From positions 1 to 57,370 of the forward strand of contig NZ_JASHKR010000030.1 of NCBI RefSeq assembly GCF_030056815.1: a stretch of 57,370 nt of DNA, given 5' to 3'. The notes under the pieces are model-generated. The model was not told where the DNA came from. It did not search any database and was given only the letters and a program-made list of their open reading frames with translations. Origin of the DNA: Rhodococcus sp. IEGM 1379. GTDB lineage: Bacteria > Actinomycetota > Actinomycetes > Mycobacteriales > Mycobacteriaceae. Below, piece after piece: positions 1-27,219 of the stretch. The stretch's first letter is position 1. Each line of letters begins with the position of its first letter. The position numbers and the translations under genes were made by a program.

Positions 1-3000
1 ATGTCGTGCCGGCTTCCGGCATGACCGTGTCGGTCGATGAGTTGCGCGCCGGTATTGCCGGTGTGTTGCCGGAGTACATGGTGCCGTCGGCGTTTGTGGT
101 GTTGGATGCGATTCCGTTGACGGTGAACGGCAAGTTGGATCGTCGGGCGTTGCCGGTGCCGTCGTTTGAGGCTCGGGTGTTCCGGGCTCCGACGTCGGTG
201 GTGGAAGAGGTTGTTGCGCAGACGTTTGCGGATGTTCTGGGTATTGAGCGTGTTGGCTTGGATGATGATTTCTTTGCGCTCGGTGGTAATTCGTTGGTTG
301 CGACGCAGGTGGCGTCGCGTTTGGGTCAGGCTTTGGATGCTTCTGTGGGTGTGCGGGAGTTGTTCGAGGCATCGACGGTAGAAGGTTTGGCGGCCCGTTT
401 GGGCTCGCAGGTGGGCGGCGGTTCACGCATCGCTCTGACTGCGCAGAATCGACCGGCGCAGGTGCCGTTGTCGTTCGCGCAGCAGCGGATGTGGTTCCTC
501 AACCAGTTGGACATCACTTCTGCTGCCAGCAACATTCCGATGGCGATCCAGCTCACCGGTGAGCTGGATCAGGCTGCCTTGTACGACGCCGTCATGGACG
601 TGCTGAAGCGTCATGAGGTTCTGCGCACGGTCTACCCCGAGGTTGACGGCACGGGATACCAGCGGATCCTTCCGGCAGCGGCGGTTCCGGTGAATCTTGC
701 TCCGGTGCAGGTCGATGCGTACGACTGCGCGACGGCCGTGACCGAATTCTGTTCGGCTGGTTTCGATGTCACCGCTGAGGTTCCGTTGCGGGCCACACTG
801 TTCCAGATTGACGACAACAGTTTTGTCCTGGCCATTGTCATCCATCACATCTCCACCGACGGCTTCTCGATGGGACCGTTGACTCGCGATGTGATGAGTG
901 CGTACTACGCGCGTAGCAACGGACAAGCGCCCGCGTGGGCACCGTTGCCGGTGCAGTACGCCGACTACGCGTTGTGGCAGCGGGAGGTCCTCGGATCGGA
1001 AGCCGACGCCGAATCTGTTCTGGCTCAGCAAATCGACTACTGGGCACGCACTCTCGACGGTGTGCCGGATCAGATCACACTGCCTAGTGACCGGGTTCGC
1101 CCGGCTGTGTTCACGGGGCGCGGCGCAACACTGAGTTTCCCCGTCTCTGCCGAGACACATCGCGGGCTACTCGGTGTAGCGCGCGATAACCAGGCGTCAC
1201 TGTTCATGGTCATGCACTCGGCATTGGCAACGCTGCTCGCACGATTGTCCGGCACCACCGACATCGCGGTGGGTACACCCGTCGCCGGTCGTGGTGAGGC
1301 GGAACTCGACGATCTGATCGGTATGTTCGTCAACACTCTGGTGCTACGTACGGAGGTGGATCCGGGGATGCGTTTCCGTGATCTACTGGCGTCGGCGCGC
1401 GAGACCGACCTCGCGGCCTTTGCCCACGGAGACGTGCCGTTCGAGCGTCTGGTCGATGTTCTCGATCCCGTCCGCTCACAGGCTCATAATCCTTTGTTCC
1501 AGGTAGCCTTGGCCTTCCAGAACCTGGGGCAAAGCCAACTGACACTGCCGGGGCTCGACGTAGCAGAGTTCGACATCGCTGAAACCGTTTCCAAGTTCGA
1601 CCTTCAGTTGACGCTGGTGGAAGCTGTTGGCGGTCACGGAATGACCGCGACCTTCACCTACGCGACGGATCTGTTCGACGAGGGGACAGTTGTCTCCTTC
1701 GCCGATCGGTTGACTTGCATTCTCGAAGCGGTTGTCGCGGATGCGACGCAGTCTGTCGGCGACATCGACATCCTCGAAGTACCTGAACGTCTCGAATTGA
1801 CCAGTCGTCGAGCATCTTCGGGTATCTCACCGAAGCCGTTGGCCGACATCCTGGCCGAAACAGCGTTGCGGTACCCGGGCAACGAGGCACTTCGCTTCGA
1901 GGGTCGTTCGATGACCTACGCCGAGGTCGACGCGTGGTCGTCCCGGCTTGCCCGCGTGCTGATCGCCCGTGGTTTGGGTGCGGAAGATCTGGTCGCGGTA
2001 TCGATTCCGCGTTCCATCGAATCGGTTCTGCTGGTGTGGGCGGTGTCCAAGACCGGCGCGGCTGTTGTTCCGATCGATCCGCACTACCCGGCTGACCGTA
2101 TCGCGCACATGGTGTCCGACTCCGGTGTCGTAGTGGGCCTGACGCGGGAAGCCGAACTGGCCGGTCTCACGGATACCGTGGAGTGGCTAGCTGTCGACAG
2201 TGCGCAGTGCGCGGAACTGATGGCAGCGCAGGACAGTTCACCGGTGCGCGCGGACGAGCGTGTCCGCCCCGTTCTGCCGGCGCATCCGGCCTGGGTGATT
2301 TACACCTCGGGAACGACGGGCTTGCCCAAGGGCGTCGTGGCAACCGGCGCCGGTCTCGCGAGCTTCAGTGTCACGCAGGCGCAGCATTACAAGGTCACTC
2401 CGAACTCTCGTACGTTGCACTTCGCGTCTCCGAGCTTCGATGCGTCGATGCTCGAGCTGTTTCTGGCTGTAGCTACCGGCGCGGCCATGGTGATCGTGCC
2501 GACGTCGATCTTCGGCGGCGACGAGTTGACCGAACTGTTCAAGTCAGAACGGGTCACGCACGCCTTCATCACGCCGGCGGCTCTGGCGTCGATGGATCCG
2601 TCGGGTCTCGATGACCTCGCGGTGGTCGGTGTGGGCGGTGAGGCGTATTCGCCGGAGCTGATGGCGAAGTGGGCGGATCAGCCAAACCGTCGTCGGACTT
2701 TCCTCAATGTGTACGGCCCGACCGAGACCACCATCGTCACCAATGTCAGTGAGCCGTTGATGCCGGGTGACCGGATGACTATCGGCGGCACCATCGGAGA
2801 CATGGCGGCGTTCGTGCTCGATACGCGTCTACAGCCGGTTCCGGTGGGTGTTTCCGGTGAGCTGTACCTTTCGGGTCCGCAGGTCACGCGTGGTTACCAT
2901 CGTCGTCCGGGTTTGAGTTCGGATCGGTTTGTGGCGAACCCGCACGGTCTGCCCGGTGAGCGTATGTACCGTACGGGTGATGTTGTGCGTTGGACCCGCG

Positions 3001-6000
3001 GGGCGAGCGAAGCGACGGGGAATGTCCCTGCGTATCAGGTTGAATATGTGGGCCGCAACGACTTCCAGGTCAAGATCCGTGGTTTCCGTATCGAACTCGG
3101 TGAGATCGACGCGGCCCTGACGGCTCATTCCGACGTCGAGTTCGCGGCGACGATGGGCACCACATTGGCCTCGGGTGCTTCGGCGCTCGTCTCGTACGTG
3201 TTCATCGGGAAGTGTTCAGCCGTCAGTTCGGCAGAGCTGAGTGAGCTCATCTCGCGTACGCTGCCCGCGCACATGGTGCCGGCATCGATCATGGTTTTGT
3301 CGGACATGCCGCTCACGCCGGCGGGCAAGCTGGATCGTAAGGCCCTGCCGGAGCCGGTGTTCGAGGTCAAGGAGTTCCGCGCTCCCACCACGGAGATGGA
3401 ACGAATCCTCAGCGAGGTCTTCGCGGACGTACTCGGACTTGACCAGATCGGCACCGACGATTCGTTCTTCGCTCAGGGCGGAGACTCGATCATGTCGATT
3501 CAGTTGGTTTCTCGCGCCAAGGGACGTGGAATTCTCTTCTCTCCCAAGGACGTGTTCGAGAACAAGACTGTTGCAGCACTGGCGGAGGTCGCTGTATTCG
3601 GCTCCGACGCCGACGCTGCCACTGTTCTGGCCGAGATCGAGGGCGGTGGCACCGGTTGGATGCCGCTAACTCCGATCGAGCGATTTATGTTCGAACGTCC
3701 GGGTAGCTACCAGCGATTCAACCAGTTGTTGACGCTGGAACTTCCGCAGGGAATCGACCGGACCGGCGTTGTCGAAACATTGACCGCTGTCATCGATCAC
3801 CACGACATGTTCCGCTCGCGTCTAGTCGCTGGGCGACGACCCCAAGACGGACTCGTGGACGATCAGCGCGGTCCCGGCATGTCGGTATCCGCGCCTGGCA
3901 CGGTCGATGCCGACGCACTGGTACGCCGGGTGTCGGTGGATCCCGCAGTGGCAGAAGCAGAACTGTCCGCCATTGCTTCGGGAGCACTCGACGATGCACT
4001 CGGACGATTGAATCCGGCAGCGGGCGTCATGGCGCAGTTCGTCTGGATCGACTTCGGCGACGATCGCACCGGCCGGTTGATCGTGGCGGCGCACCACCTG
4101 ATCGTCGACGGTGTATCGTGGCGAATCATCGTGCCGGACTTGATCTCTGCGTGGGCGCAGCGATCAGGCGGAACGACGCCCGTGCTCGAACCGACGGGCA
4201 CGTCCATGCGTACCTGGGCACATTCGTTGGCTGCGGAATCGCGGTCCGACAAGCGTCTTGCAGAGATGGCGCGCTGGCGTAAGACGCTGTCTACGCCAGA
4301 CCCGGTTCTCGGCTCACGGGCGTTCGACCCGTCCGTCGATGTCGCGGCAACAGTGGAGCGCGTTCGCGTCGAGGTGCCCGCAGATGTCACCGAAACACTC
4401 CTGACCACGTTGCCGGAGGTGTTCCGCGGCGGCGCCAACGACGGACTGTTGGCGGGACTTGCACTTGCCCTCGTTCGCTGGCGTCGTGAACGCGGTATCA
4501 GCACCGAAGCAGCACTGCTCCAACTCGAAGGCCACGGCCGCGAAGAGGGCGTAGTTCCGGGAGCAGATCTCTCACGCACAGTCGGTTGGTTCACGGCTGC
4601 ATTCCCGATCAGCCTCGATCTGGCCGGTATCGACGTCGACGATGCGTTCAACGCCGGAGTCGCGGCAGGACAGTCGATCAAGGCAGTCAAGGAACAGTTG
4701 CTCGCCATCCCGGACAAGGGGGTGGGCTACGGACTGCTGCGCTACCTGAACGACGAGACTCGGGCGGAACTTACGAAACTGAGTAGCGGTCAGATCAGCT
4801 TCAACTACCTGGGCCGCATTGTGGCGGAAGATATTCCGGCTGCAGCCCAGGAGCTCGGATGGATTCCGGCTCGCGACTTCTCCGAAGTCAGTGCGCCGGA
4901 AGACCCGGACATGCCCGCTAACAAGGTCGTCGACATCAATGCAATCGTCAACGACGGAGCCGGCGGAGCAGTGCTCGAAGCGTCGTTTGCGTTCCCGAGC
5001 GGCCTACTGACCGAGGCAGAAGTCCAGGCTCTTGCCGATCTGTGGGTCGAAGCCCTGACGGCATTGGCGAAGCACGCACGCACCACAGGCGCCGGCGGAC
5101 TCACACCGTCGGACGTGCCGCTGGTTGCGCTCACCCAACAGGACCTCGACGGCTTCGAGCAGCGTTTCCCCGCTGTGCAGGACGTGTGGCCACTCGCACC
5201 GCTGCAGTCGGGCCTGCTGTTCCACGCCGTTATGGCCGAATCGACCGTCGACCTGTACTCGGTGCAGATGGTGCTGTCACTCTCCGGCCGTGTCGACGCA
5301 GATCGACTGCACGCCGCAGCGCAGAGCATCGTCGACCGTCATCCGAACCTTCGGACCGCTTTTGTCGTCGACGGAACCGGCACGCCCGTGCAGGTTGTTC
5401 TCGGCGGAGTCGACGTACCGTGGCGCGAGATCGATCTCAGCGAGATCGCCGATGTAACCGAACGCACTGCAGAGTTGGATCGACTCCTCGTCGAGGACCA
5501 GGCAACGCACTTCGACATGTCGAACCCGCCGTTGATCAAGTTCACGTTGATCAAGATCGCGGCCAGTGAGTACCGCCTGGTGGTGGCGAACCACCACATC
5601 ATCCTCGACGGCTGGTCTATGCCGTTGCTGCTCCAGTCGCTTTTGGGCCACTACGCGATGCGTGGGAACCTTCCCGCCCAGTCGCGGGCACTGAGTTACC
5701 GGAACTACCTGGCGTGGTTGGTGCAGCAGGATCGCAGTGTCTCCCGGGAGGCCTGGGCGCAGGCGCTCGGCGGCGTCGAAGAACCGACGTTGTTGGCTCC
5801 CGCCGTCCCCGGCCAGGAGTTCAGTGCGCTGTCGCAGAAGCTGCAGCTCTCGCTCAGCGAACCGGTAACCGCGGCACTCACCGGTTTGGCTTCCCGCATG
5901 GGCGTCACGGCCAACACGATCGTTCAGGCTGCCTGGGCAATCTTGTTGGGACGTTTGACCGGACGCCAGGACATTGTCTTCGGCGCCACGGTCTCCGGCC

Positions 6001-9000
6001 GTCCGCCGCAGCTCGACAGCGTCGAGAAGATGGTGGGCCTGTTCATCAACACGCTTCCCGTGCGGGTTCAGTTGGACTTGGCAGAGTCCGTCGAGGCTTT
6101 GCTTTCGCGGACTCAGATCGAACAAGCAGGACTGCTCGATCACCACTACCTCGGACTGACCGAGGTACAGAGCGCCGCCGGTGTCGGCGGACTGTTCGAC
6201 ACCTTGGTCATCTTCGAGTCGTACCCGGTGGACCGTGAAGGTCTTGCCGCGCAAGTGGAGTTCCTGGACGGGATGATGATCGACGACGTCACATCCGACG
6301 ACTCGACCAACTACCCGCTCACCTTGCTGGTTGGTCTGGACGACCAACTGCACGTGACGCTTCGGTACCTGCCGGACTTCTTCGAAGAGTCGTACGCTCA
6401 GACTCTGTTGGGCCGCCTCGAAACATTGCTGACCGAAATCGGTGAAACTCCGACTGCTGCAGTCGGAGACATCGAGATCATGACTGCCGCCGAGCGCACT
6501 CTTGTGCTCGACACTTGGAACGACACTGCTCATGCGACGGTGGGTGGGTTGTTGTTGGATGGTTTCGATTCGGTGGTGGCGGTGTCTCCGGGGGCGCGGG
6601 CGGTGGTGTTCGGGGGTGAGGTGCTTTCGTATGCGGAGTTCGATGATCGTGTGAATCGTGTTGCGCGGTTGTTGGTGTCGTTGGGGGTGGGTCCGGAGTC
6701 GTTGGTGGGGTTGGCGGTTCGTCGGTCGACGGATTTGTTGGTGGGGTTGTATGCGATTGTGCGTGCGGGTGGGGCGTGGGTGCCTCTTGATCCTGATGCG
6801 CCGTCGTCTCGTAACGAGTATGTGTTGGATACGGCTGATCCGGTGTGTGTGGTGTCGACGGAGCGTGATGGTTTCTCGGCGTCGGGTCGTCGGGTTGTGT
6901 GTGTTGATGTTGTTGATGTGTCTGGTTTTTCGGGTGCGCGGTTCTCGGATGTGGATCGGTTGGCGCCGTTGCGTTCGGGGAATGCGGCGTATGTGATTTT
7001 CACGTCGGGGTCGACGGGTCGTCCGAAGGGTGTGGCTGTTTCGCATGGGGCGATTGTGAATCAGTTGGAGTGGATGCAGGCGGAATATGCTCTGACGTCT
7101 GTGGATGTGTATTTGCAGAAGACGGCGACGACGTTCGATGTGTCGTTGTGGGGTTTTTTCATGCCGTTGCGGGTGGGGGCGACGTTGGTGGTGGCTGCCC
7201 CTGATGGTCATCGGGATCCGGGGTATTTGGCGTCGGTGATTGATGAGCAGGGTGTGTCGGTGACGGATTTTGTTCCGACGATGTTGTCGACGTTTTCGTC
7301 GTTGGTGGATCCGGGGTTGTTGGGTTCGTTGCGTGATGTGTTGGTTATTGGTGAGGCGTTGCCGGTGGAGGCGGTGCGTGAGTTTTCGGTTGTGTCGTCG
7401 GCGCGGGTTCATAATTTGTATGGTCCGACGGAGGCGGCGGTGTCGTTTACGTTTGCGGATGTGACGGCTGCTGGGTCGGGGTCTGTGGTGTCGATTGGTG
7501 TGCCGGAGTGGAATTGCCGGGTGTTTGTGTTGGATTCGCGTTTGCGGCCGGTGCCGGTGGGTGTTTCGGGTGAGTTGTATTTGGTGGGGGTGCAGTTGGC
7601 TCGGGGGTATGTGGGTCGGCCGGATTTGAGTGCGGATCGGTTTGTGGCGTCTCCGTTTGGTGTGGGTGAGCGGATGTATCGGTCGGGGGATTTGGTTCGT
7701 TGGAGCAGTGTTGGAGAACTCGAGTACATCGGGCGTACTGATTTTCAGGTGAAGTTTCGTGGTCAGCGGATTGAGTTGGGGGAGATTGAGGCTGCGTTGA
7801 CCTCGCATGAGTCGGTGTTGTCGGCTGCGGTGTTGGTGCGTGGGTCGGTGACGGGTGATCAGTTGGTGGGGTATGTGGTGCCGGCTGTGGGTGTGAGTGT
7901 TGATGTGTCGGTGTTGCGGGGGTTTGTGGGGGAGCGGGTGCCGGGTTATATGGTTCCGGCGGCTGTGGTGGTGTTGGATGCTTTTCCGTTGAATTCGTCG
8001 GGGAAGTTGGATCGGGGGTTGTTGCCGGAGCCGGTGTTTGAGGCTCGGGTGTTTCGGGCTCCGGTGTCGGTGGTGGAGTTGGTGGTGGCGTCGGCGTTTG
8101 TGGGTGTGTTGGGTGTTGATCGGGTGGGGTTGGATGATGATTTTTTTGCGTTGGGTGGTAATTCCCTCATCGCAACTCGAGTTGTCATGCGCATCGCCGA
8201 AGAACTCGATACCGCGGTCCCTGTTCGTCTCCTGTTCGAGGCGTCGACGGTGCACGAGCTGGCTGCGCGACTCGAAACGCACGTCGGCGAAGGAACTCGC
8301 CTGGCGTTGACGCAGCAGGACCGTCCGGCAGAGATTCCGCTTTCCCTTGCGCAGCAGCGTATGTGGTTCCTCAACCGGTTCGACGGTTCGGCCGGCGCGT
8401 ACAACATGCCGTTTGCGCTGCGGTTGAGCGGCGAGCTTGACCTCGACGCAATGCGCGCCGCGATCCGCGACGTAGTCGCACGTCACGAGACCCTGCGAAC
8501 CGTGTATCCCGAAACGGATTCGGGACCTGTCCAGGTCATCGAGCCCGTGGGATATACGCCGGTCGAGCTCGACATCGAGAATGTGCCGGAAACCGAGATC
8601 GTCGGCAAGCTGGTTGAATTGGCATCAACACGATTTGACGTGACAGCTGAAATTCCGCTGCGGATTCGGCTGTTCCAGGTTGCAGCGAACGAGTATGTCC
8701 TCGCAGTTGTTGTGCACCACATTGCAGCCGACGGTTCGTCGACCACCCCGTTTGCCCGGGACCTTGTCATGGCTTACGCGGCCAGGGCCCAGGGAACGGT
8801 GCCGGGTTGGACTCCGCTAGATGTCCAGTACGCCGATTACAGCCTGTGGCAGCGCGAGGTTCTCGGCAGCGAAGAGGATGACGAATCGGTTGCCGCCGAG
8901 CAGATCGGGTACTGGAGTAAGGCATTGGCCGGGCTGCCGGATCAGCTTGATCTGCCGACCGACCGTCTGCGTCCGGCTGCGCAGTCGTACCGCGGCGGTT

Positions 9001-12000
9001 ACCTCCCCTTCGAGATCGACGCGGAGATTCACCAGGGATTGTCGGCATTGGCCCGTGCGCAGGGAACCACGCTGTTCATGGTGACGCACGCAGCTTTTGC
9101 AGTCCTGCTGGCTCGGTTGTCCGGGACCGACGACATTGCTGTCGGTACTCCGATCGCCGGTCGTGGTGAGCGGGCGCTGGACGAGTTGATCGGTATGTTC
9201 GTCAACACCCTGGTCTTCCGTATACACGTCGACGGCGGCGAGACTTTCACGGAACTGCTTGCCCGCGTACGTGAGAACGATCTGCAGGCGTTTGCGCATG
9301 CCGACATTCCGTTCGAGCGGTTGGTCGAAGTTCTCAACCCGGCGCGTTCGACTGCCCGCCATCCGCTGTACCAGGTCGGCTTCCTCTTCCAGAACATGGA
9401 ACAGGCCAGCCTGGAGTTGCCCGGCCTCACGGTCAAGGGACTCGATATCGACAACGGTGTCGCGCAGTTCGATCTCCAGTTGATCGTCGGCGACAACTAC
9501 GACGAACGTGGTGTCGCAAAGGGCATTTCGGCTGTCTTCAGTTACGCACACGATCTGTTCGACGAGTCGACGGTCCAGTCGTTCGCCGATCGGTTTATCG
9601 CGGTACTGGCCTCGGTTGTCGCGGATCCGTCCGTAGTGGTCGGTGACATCGGACTGCTCGACCCTCTCGAGTCGAATCGGGTTCTGCATGAATGGAATGC
9701 AACTGATCATGACACCGATTCCGCTGCGACACTCGTCGATCTGTTCGACGAGCAGGTAGCGGCCCACAGCGATTCCGTTGCGCTGGTCCACGGACATGAA
9801 TCGTTGACCTATGCCGAGTTCGACGACAAGGTCAATCGCCTTGCACGTCACCTGATCGGCCTGGGCGTCGGCCCGGAATCGTTGGTGGCGTTGGGAATGC
9901 GCCGATCCATCGACCTGGTGATCGGCATGTACGCCGTCGTCAAGGCCGGTGGCGGCTACGTTCCGATCGATCCGGATCATCCGGCCGATCGCACCGCCTA
10001 CGTACTCGACATGGCAGCACCGGTGTGCGTGCTCAGCACAGAGCGCGATGCCCCGTCGCTGCCGGATATCGACTCCGTCGTCGCTATCGACACTCTCGAC
10101 CTGTCCGACGTCTCCGGTGATCCGGTGCGCGTCGACGAGCGGATCGCACCGCTCCGTTCGGCAAATACCGCGTACGTGATCTTCACGTCGGGTTCGACGG
10201 GTAAGCCGAAGGGTGTAGCCGTTTCGCACGCCGCGATCGTCAATCAGCTTCTGTGGAAGCGCGATCAGTACGGTCTCGATCAGACCGACGCGATGTTGCT
10301 CAAGACAGCGGCGACGTTCGACCTTTCGGTGTGGGAGTTCTGGTCCGCGTTGACCTCCGGTTCACGCCTTGTCATCGCAGACCCGGACGGGCACAAGGAC
10401 GCCGAGTACATGCTTGCGCTCATGGCGCAGGAGAAGGTGACGACGCTGCATGCAGTGCCGTCGATGTTGGCGATGCTTCACTCGGCGGCCGACGGAAGCC
10501 TTCCGCAGTCCCTGAAGCGTGTGTTGGCCATCGGTGAGGCATTGCCGGCGGCAACTGCGAGCGAGTTCCGCAAGGTTTCCGACGCGGCTTTGGTCAACCT
10601 GTACGGACCCACCGAGGCTGCCGTGTCCGTGACCGCGCACAACGTGGACGGACGCGACATCACGTCGGTCTCGATCGGTGCGCCGGAATGGAACACGCAG
10701 GTCTACGTCCTCGACGAGCGACTGCACCCCGTCCCCGTCGGCGTAACCGGTGAGCTGTATCTGGCCGGAACACAGTTGGCTCGCGGCTATCATGGCCGGG
10801 CCGATCTCACGTCGGAACGCTTTGTCGCCAACACCTTCGGTGAACCCGGCAGCCGTCTGTACCGCACGGGCGACCTCGTCGTCTGGCGTGAAGACGGGGA
10901 ACTCGAGTACGTCGATCGTGCTGACTTCCAGGTCAAGATCCGTGGCTACCGCATCGAACTCGGTGAGATCGAAGCTGTCATGCGGAATCAGCAGTCGGTG
11001 GAAGCGGCCGTCGTAGTGGCGAAAACCGATCCGCGCCTGGGTGATCGACTGGTCGGCTACCTCGTGCCGCAGGCAGATGCCAGTATTGATCTCGATGCGG
11101 TGAAGTCGGAATTGATTCGTGAGCTGCCGAGCTACATGGTCCCGTCGGCCTTGATGGTGCTGAACGAACTGCCGCTCAACATCAACGGAAAGATCGATCG
11201 AAAGGCATTGCCGGAGCCTGAGTTCGAGGCTACGGAATTCCGCGCTCCGAGCAACCCAGTCGAGGAAATCGTGGCTTCGGTTTTTGCCGAGGTCCTCGGT
11301 GCACCGCGAGTCGGGTTGGACGACGACTTCTTCGAACTCGGCGGAAACTCCTTGGTCGCTACGCAGGTCGTGGCCCGTTTGGGCCAGGCGCTCGACGCCC
11401 AGATCCCGGTGCGAATCATCTTCGAGGCATCCACCGTCGTCGCCCTGGCGTCACGGGTGCTCGAACATGCCGGCTCCGGTTCGCGGGCACAGTTGGTGCC
11501 GCAGGATCGGCCCTCGCAGATTCCGTTGTCGCTCGCTCAGCAGCGGATGTGGGTGCTCAACCGTCTCGACAGCAGTTCTGCTGCCTACAATATTCCGTTG
11601 GCAATTCGGATGTCCGGGGATCTCGACGTGGCAGCGTTGGAGTCGGCTGTATCCGATCTTGTTGCGCGCCACGAGATTCTGCGGACGTTCTACCCGGACC
11701 AGGGGGACGGTCCGACGCAGTCGATTCAGTCGAAGTCGGCGGCAACCGCCGACATGGCTGTGCTCTACGTCGGTGAGGACACGGTCGCGACAGAGGTCGC
11801 GAAGGTTGTCGGCCAGGGCTTCGACGTGACCACGCAGGTTCCGCTCCGAGTACGTCTGTTCCAGATCACGCCCACCGAACACGTTTTGATCGTGGTCGTG
11901 CACCACATCAGTGGCGACGCCTTCTCGATGGCACCGATGATCCGAGACACGATGGTCGCGTACACCGCTCGCACCGGCGGAGCGGCACCGCAATGGGCGC

Positions 12001-13184
12001 CGCTCGAGGTGCAATACGCGGACTACACACTGTGGCAGCGTGACGTCCTCGGTTCCGAAGACGATCCGAACAGTGAACTGTCGACGCAGCTTTCGTATTG
12101 GGCCCAGGAACTCGCCGGCGTTCCCGAACTTCTGGAACTGCCGACGGACCGTCCACGCCCGCCGACACAGTCGATGAAGGGCTCAGACTTCCTGTTCACA
12201 CTCGGAACCGATTCGACGCGTCGTATCGCCGAGATCGCCCGCGAGCAGAACTCGACGGTCTTCATGGTCGTGCACGCGGCGTTCTCGGTGTTGTTGTCCA
12301 AGCTCAGCGGCTCCAACGACATCGCAATCGGCACCCCGGTAGCCGGTCGTGGTGAGCGAGTTCTGGACGACTTGGTCGGTATGTTCGTCAACACGCTGGT
12401 CCTACGCACACAGGTGGCACCGTCCACCACGTTCGTAGACCTGCTGCAGCAGGTGAAGGAGAAAGACCTCGCGGCGTTCGGCCATGCGGACGTCCCGTTC
12501 GAGCGTCTGGTCGAGCAGGTCGGTCGTGAGCGCTCGCACGCCTACTCGCCGTTGTTCCAGGTGATGCTGACGTTCCAGAACATGGCTCTGGGCACGTTCG
12601 CCTTGCCAGGTCTCGAACTCTCGGCGGTCGACGACGGATTCGATGCGGCCATGTTCGATCTCCAGCTGACCGGTATCGAGGAGTTCGACGAGGACGGCCG
12701 TCTGTCGGACATTCGGATGCGATTCACCTACGCAACCGATCTGTACGACGCCTCGACGATGGAGGTGTTCGCCGCCAGGCTGCGGGCCGTCGTCGACGCC
12801 GTCGCGGCGGATCCGACTGTGGTTCTGCGCACTATCGACATCGTGACGGACACGGAGCGGGCATTGCTCGAGGCTGCTGAGCCGAAGACGGTGGAGGACC
12901 TCCCGGATCTGGCTGCGGCAGCCGCAGCGGCAGACCCGACCGCGGTGGCATTCACCCACGGTGAGCACACTGTCACCTTCACTCAGCTGGCAGAAAAGCT
13001 GGCTACGACAAAGGCGACGATGGGCGCAGTGCTGGGCGCCGACGCACAGGCTTCGGTGTCGCTGAACGGTCTGGCTCCGGGCATTCTGCCGGCGCTCGGT
13101 GCTGACGGAATTGCATCGTTGGTGAGTTCTCTCATCGCTGATGCGCAGATCACATCAGAGAAAGGCACCGGCGTGATTGGGTAA
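1..13184 (+). CDS. NRPS 1, 5'-truncated: (A)-PCP / C-A-PCP-E / C-A-PCP / C-A-PCP / C plus A-domain remnant
   Basis: Assembles the early part of a peptide on carrier-bound phosphopantetheine. Reading frame is open from base 3; the first residues are the end of an A domain (motif A10, NGKLDRR), so the true start lies upstream. Numbering from the GTG at 6: PCP1 Ser96; C1 HHISTDG 280-286; A2 with TSGTTG 767; PCP2 Ser1161 in GGDSI, typical before an epimerase; E domain HHLIVDG 1363-1369 and EGHGRE; C2 HHIILDG 1863, D-L type as expected after E; A3 TSGSTG 2333; PCP3 Ser2720; C3 HHIAADG 2904; A4 TSGSTG 3394; PCP4 Ser3782; C4 HHISGDA 3966; then about 95 residues resembling an A-domain N terminus, then stop. 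Pocket codes read by hand: A2 DALIVVVIVK (aromatic-like), A3 DVWDLILVSK, A4 DLWHLILVSK, the last two unassigned. No MbtH-like gene lies in the window. Confidence 0.95.
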   Translation, partial: VVPASGMTVSVDELRAGIAGVLPEYMVPSAFVVLDAIPLTVNGKLDRRALPVPSFEARVFRAPTSVVEEVVAQTFADVLGIERVGLDDDFFALGGNSLVATQVASRLGQALDASVGVRELFEASTVEGLAARLGSQVGGGSRIALTAQNRPAQVPLSFAQQRMWFLNQLDITSAASNIPMAIQLTGELDQAALYDAVMDVLKRHEVLRTVYPEVDGTGYQRILPAAAVPVNLAPVQVDAYDCATAVTEFCSAGFDVTAEVPLRATLFQIDDNSFVLAIVIHHISTDGFSMGPLTRDVMSAYYARSNGQAPAWAPLPVQYADYALWQREVLGSEADAESVLAQQIDYWARTLDGVPDQITLPSDRVRPAVFTGRGATLSFPVSAETHRGLLGVARDNQASLFMVMHSALATLLARLSGTTDIAVGTPVAGRGEAELDDLIGMFVNTLVLRTEVDPGMRFRDLLASARETDLAAFAHGDVPFERLVDVLDPVRSQAHNPLFQVALAFQNLGQSQLTLPGLDVAEFDIAETVSKFDLQLTLVEAVGGHGMTATFTYATDLFDEGTVVSFADRLTCILEAVVADATQSVGDIDILEVPERLELTSRRASSGISPKPLADILAETALRYPGNEALRFEGRSMTYAEVDAWSSRLARVLIARGLGAEDLVAVSIPRSIESVLLVWAVSKTGAAVVPIDPHYPADRIAHMVSDSGVVVGLTREAELAGLTDTVEWLAVDSAQCAELMAAQDSSPVRADERVRPVLPAHPAWVIYTSGTTGLPKGVVATGAGLASFSVTQAQHYKVTPNSRTLHFASPSFDASMLELFLAVATGAAMVIVPTSIFGGDELTELFKSERVTHAFITPAALASMDPSGLDDLAVVGVGGEAYSPELMAKWADQPNRRRTFLNVYGPTETTIVTNVSEPLMPGDRMTIGGTIGDMAAFVLDTRLQPVPVGVSGELYLSGPQVTRGYHRRPGLSSDRFVANPHGLPGERMYRTGDVVRWTRGASEATGNVPAYQVEYVGRNDFQVKIRGFRIELGEIDAALTAHSDVEFAATMGTTLASGASALVSYVFIGKCSAVSSAELSELISRTLPAHMVPASIMVLSDMPLTPAGKLDRKALPEPVFEVKEFRAPTTEMERILSEVFADVLGLDQIGTDDSFFAQGGDSIMSIQLVSRAKGRGILFSPKDVFENKTVAALAEVAVFGSDADAATVLAEIEGGGTGWMPLTPIERFMFERPGSYQRFNQLLTLELPQGIDRTGVVETLTAVIDHHDMFRSRLVAGRRPQDGLVDDQRGPGMSVSAPGTVDADALVRRVSVDPAVAEAELSAIASGALDDALGRLNPAAGVMAQFVWIDFGDDRTGRLIVAAHHLIVDGVSWRIIVPDLISAWAQRSGGTTPVLEPTGTSMRTWAHSLAAESRSDKRLAEMARWRKTLSTPDPVLGSRAFDPSVDVAATVERVRVEVPADVTETLLTTLPEVFRGGANDGLLAGLALALVRWRRERGISTEAALLQLEGHGREEGVVPGADLSRTVGWFTAAFPISLDLAGIDVDDAFNAGVAAGQSIKAVKEQLLAIPDKGVGYGLLRYLNDETRAELTKLSSGQISFNYLGRIVAEDIPAAAQELGWIPARDFSEVSAPEDPDMPANKVVDINAIVNDGAGGAVLEASFAFPSGLLTEAEVQALADLWVEALTALAKHARTTGAGGLTPSDVPLVALTQQDLDGFEQRFPAVQDVWPLAPLQSGLLFHAVMAESTVDLYSVQMVLSLSGRVDADRLHAAAQSIVDRHPNLRTAFVVDGTGTPVQVVLGGVDVPWREIDLSEIADVTERTAELDRLLVEDQATHFDMSNPPLIKFTLIKIAASEYRLVVANHHIILDGWSMPLLLQSLLGHYAMRGNLPAQSRALSYRNYLAWLVQQDRSVSREAWAQALGGVEEPTLLAPAVPGQEFSALSQKLQLSLSEPVTAALTGLASRMGVTANTIVQAAWAILLGRLTGRQDIVFGATVSGRPPQLDSVEKMVGLFINTLPVRVQLDLAESVEALLSRTQIEQAGLLDHHYLGLTEVQSAAGVGGLFDTLVIFESYPVDREGLAAQVEFLDGMMIDDVTSDDSTNYPLTLLVGLDDQLHVTLRYLPDFFEESYAQTLLGRLETLLTEIGETPTAAVGDIEIMTAAERTLVLDTWNDTAHATVGGLLLDGFDSVVAVSPGARAVVFGGEVLSYAEFDDRVNRVARLLVSLGVGPESLVGLAVRRSTDLLVGLYAIVRAGGAWVPLDPDAPSSRNEYVLDTADPVCVVSTERDGFSASGRRVVCVDVVDVSGFSGARFSDVDRLAPLRSGNAAYVIFTSGSTGRPKGVAVSHGAIVNQLEWMQAEYALTSVDVYLQKTATTFDVSLWGFFMPLRVGATLVVAAPDGHRDPGYLASVIDEQGVSVTDFVPTMLSTFSSLVDPGLLGSLRDVLVIGEALPVEAVREFSVVSSARVHNLYGPTEAAVSFTFADVTAAGSGSVVSIGVPEWNCRVFVLDSRLRPVPVGVSGELYLVGVQLARGYVGRPDLSADRFVASPFGVGERMYRSGDLVRWSSVGELEYIGRTDFQVKFRGQRIELGEIEAALTSHESVLSAAVLVRGSVTGDQLVGYVVPAVGVSVDVSVLRGFVGERVPGYMVPAAVVVLDAFPLNSSGKLDRGLLPEPVFEARVFRAPVSVVELVVASAFVGVLGVDRVGLDDDFFALGGNSLIATRVVMRIAEELDTAVPVRLLFEASTVHELAARLETHVGEGTRLALTQQDRPAEIPLSLAQQRMWFLNRFDGSAGAYNMPFALRLSGELDLDAMRAAIRDVVARHETLRTVYPETDSGPVQVIEPVGYTPVELDIENVPETEIVGKLVELASTRFDVTAEIPLRIRLFQVAANEYVLAVVVHHIAADGSSTTPFARDLVMAYAARAQGTVPGWTPLDVQYADYSLWQREVLGSEEDDESVAAEQIGYWSKALAGLPDQLDLPTDRLRPAAQSYRGGYLPFEIDAEIHQGLSALARAQGTTLFMVTHAAFAVLLARLSGTDDIAVGTPIAGRGERALDELIGMFVNTLVFRIHVDGGETFTELLARVRENDLQAFAHADIPFERLVEVLNPARSTARHPLYQVGFLFQNMEQASLELPGLTVKGLDIDNGVAQFDLQLIVGDNYDERGVAKGISAVFSYAHDLFDESTVQSFADRFIAVLASVVADPSVVVGDIGLLDPLESNRVLHEWNATDHDTDSAATLVDLFDEQVAAHSDSVALVHGHESLTYAEFDDKVNRLARHLIGLGVGPESLVALGMRRSIDLVIGMYAVVKAGGGYVPIDPDHPADRTAYVLDMAAPVCVLSTERDAPSLPDIDSVVAIDTLDLSDVSGDPVRVDERIAPLRSANTAYVIFTSGSTGKPKGVAVSHAAIVNQLLWKRDQYGLDQTDAMLLKTAATFDLSVWEFWSALTSGSRLVIADPDGHKDAEYMLALMAQEKVTTLHAVPSMLAMLHSAADGSLPQSLKRVLAIGEALPAATASEFRKVSDAALVNLYGPTEAAVSVTAHNVDGRDITSVSIGAPEWNTQVYVLDERLHPVPVGVTGELYLAGTQLARGYHGRADLTSERFVANTFGEPGSRLYRTGDLVVWREDGELEYVDRADFQVKIRGYRIELGEIEAVMRNQQSVEAAVVVAKTDPRLGDRLVGYLVPQADASIDLDAVKSELIRELPSYMVPSALMVLNELPLNINGKIDRKALPEPEFEATEFRAPSNPVEEIVASVFAEVLGAPRVGLDDDFFELGGNSLVATQVVARLGQALDAQIPVRIIFEASTVVALASRVLEHAGSGSRAQLVPQDRPSQIPLSLAQQRMWVLNRLDSSSAAYNIPLAIRMSGDLDVAALESAVSDLVARHEILRTFYPDQGDGPTQSIQSKSAATADMAVLYVGEDTVATEVAKVVGQGFDVTTQVPLRVRLFQITPTEHVLIVVVHHISGDAFSMAPMIRDTMVAYTARTGGAAPQWAPLEVQYADYTLWQRDVLGSEDDPNSELSTQLSYWAQELAGVPELLELPTDRPRPPTQSMKGSDFLFTLGTDSTRRIAEIAREQNSTVFMVVHAAFSVLLSKLSGSNDIAIGTPVAGRGERVLDDLVGMFVNTLVLRTQVAPSTTFVDLLQQVKEKDLAAFGHADVPFERLVEQVGRERSHAYSPLFQVMLTFQNMALGTFALPGLELSAVDDGFDAAMFDLQLTGIEEFDEDGRLSDIRMRFTYATDLYDASTMEVFAARLRAVVDAVAADPTVVLRTIDIVTDTERALLEAAEPKTVEDLPDLAAAAAAADPTAVAFTHGEHTVTFTQLAEKLATTKATMGAVLGADAQASVSLNGLAPGILPALGADGIASLVSSLIADAQITSEKGTGVIG
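6534..8173 (+). repeat. Duplicated A-PCP cassette, copy 1 (1640 bp)
   Basis: This segment matches 30472-32111 base for base wherever I compared them; the offset is constant (23938) and translations agree in several frames. It starts in the C-A linker (after one mismatch at 6533, preceded by 14 further shared bases) and stops inside the PCP core, just after the codons for GGNSLIA. It therefore covers a whole A domain plus the first half of a PCP. Codon use is unlike the flanks: third positions are rich in G and T and poor in C (many TTG, GTG, GGT, GTT), while the sequence on both sides prefers C. Confidence 0.95.
12899..13184 (+). other. C-terminal A-domain remnant of NRPS 1 (possible docking region)
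   Basis: After the last C domain the protein continues about 95 residues that read like the start of an A domain ([16 protein letters not shown] resembles the usual A-domain opening) but has no A3-A10 motif. It is similar to the first ~105 residues of NRPS 2: both carry DLP-L near the start, then a TMG/AMG-LGADA stretch, and end in LIADA. A matched tail and head at a protein junction suggests docking; this is inference. Confidence 0.7.
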
Positions 13185-13305
13185 TATGAAGCATTTGCCC
13201 AGTGGAGAGCATCGAGACGGCACACGTGGTGCCGGATCGACGCCTTCCGTCCGTTGTCAGTTCGTCCGGTTTCAGTTCGTGCGCAGTCAGTTGGAGGAAG
13301 TCTAG
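13185..13305. other. Intergenic gap NRPS 1 / NRPS 2 with RBS
   Basis: This 121-bp gap has no terminator-like hairpin that I can see. GGAGGAAG at 13293-13300 lies just upstream of the ATG at 13306, and TAG at 13303-13305 is in frame directly before it, which fixes the start. Co-transcription with NRPS 1 is likely. Confidence 0.7.
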
Positions 13306-27006
<13,701 letters not shown>

Positions 27007-27015
27007 AGTCTCGGG

Positions 27016-27049
27016 ATTGCGAGTGGCGGAACTCATAGACACTCGCAAT
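27016..27049 (+). other. Inverted repeat between NRPS 2 and NRPS 3
   Basis: ATTGCGAGTG (27016-27025) and CACTCGCAAT (27040-27049) form a perfect 10-bp inverted repeat with a 14-nt loop, 9 nt after the NRPS 2 stop. No T-run follows, so a classical terminator is unlikely. It could be an mRNA-stabilising or attenuating hairpin, or an operator. It sits in the 213-bp gap before the preferred NRPS 3 start, which otherwise shows no clear signal. Confidence 0.5.
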
Positions 27050-27219
27050 GCCGACTGTCGGCGAGGCTCCTGGCTGTAACAATGGCTGCGGGTTGCCGAT
27101 GAGCTGTGGGGAGCCAGTACGGGCCTGCAAGTAAGTGGAAACAAGAATTACGTGAAGGTGAGTTGTCTGATGGCGCCAGGGGCCGACGTATCTGCAGATC
27201 GATCACTGGACGTGATCGC

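Noticed and set aside
6-8. GTG at 6 as the start of NRPS 1
   Set aside because: It would leave an A domain with only its last ~50 residues; the frame is open to the window edge.
5277-8486. 1069-residue open frame on the minus strand, rich in His and Arg
   Set aside because: It is antisense to NRPS 1 and exists because the C-poor cassette has few stop triplets in that frame; it matches no protein family.
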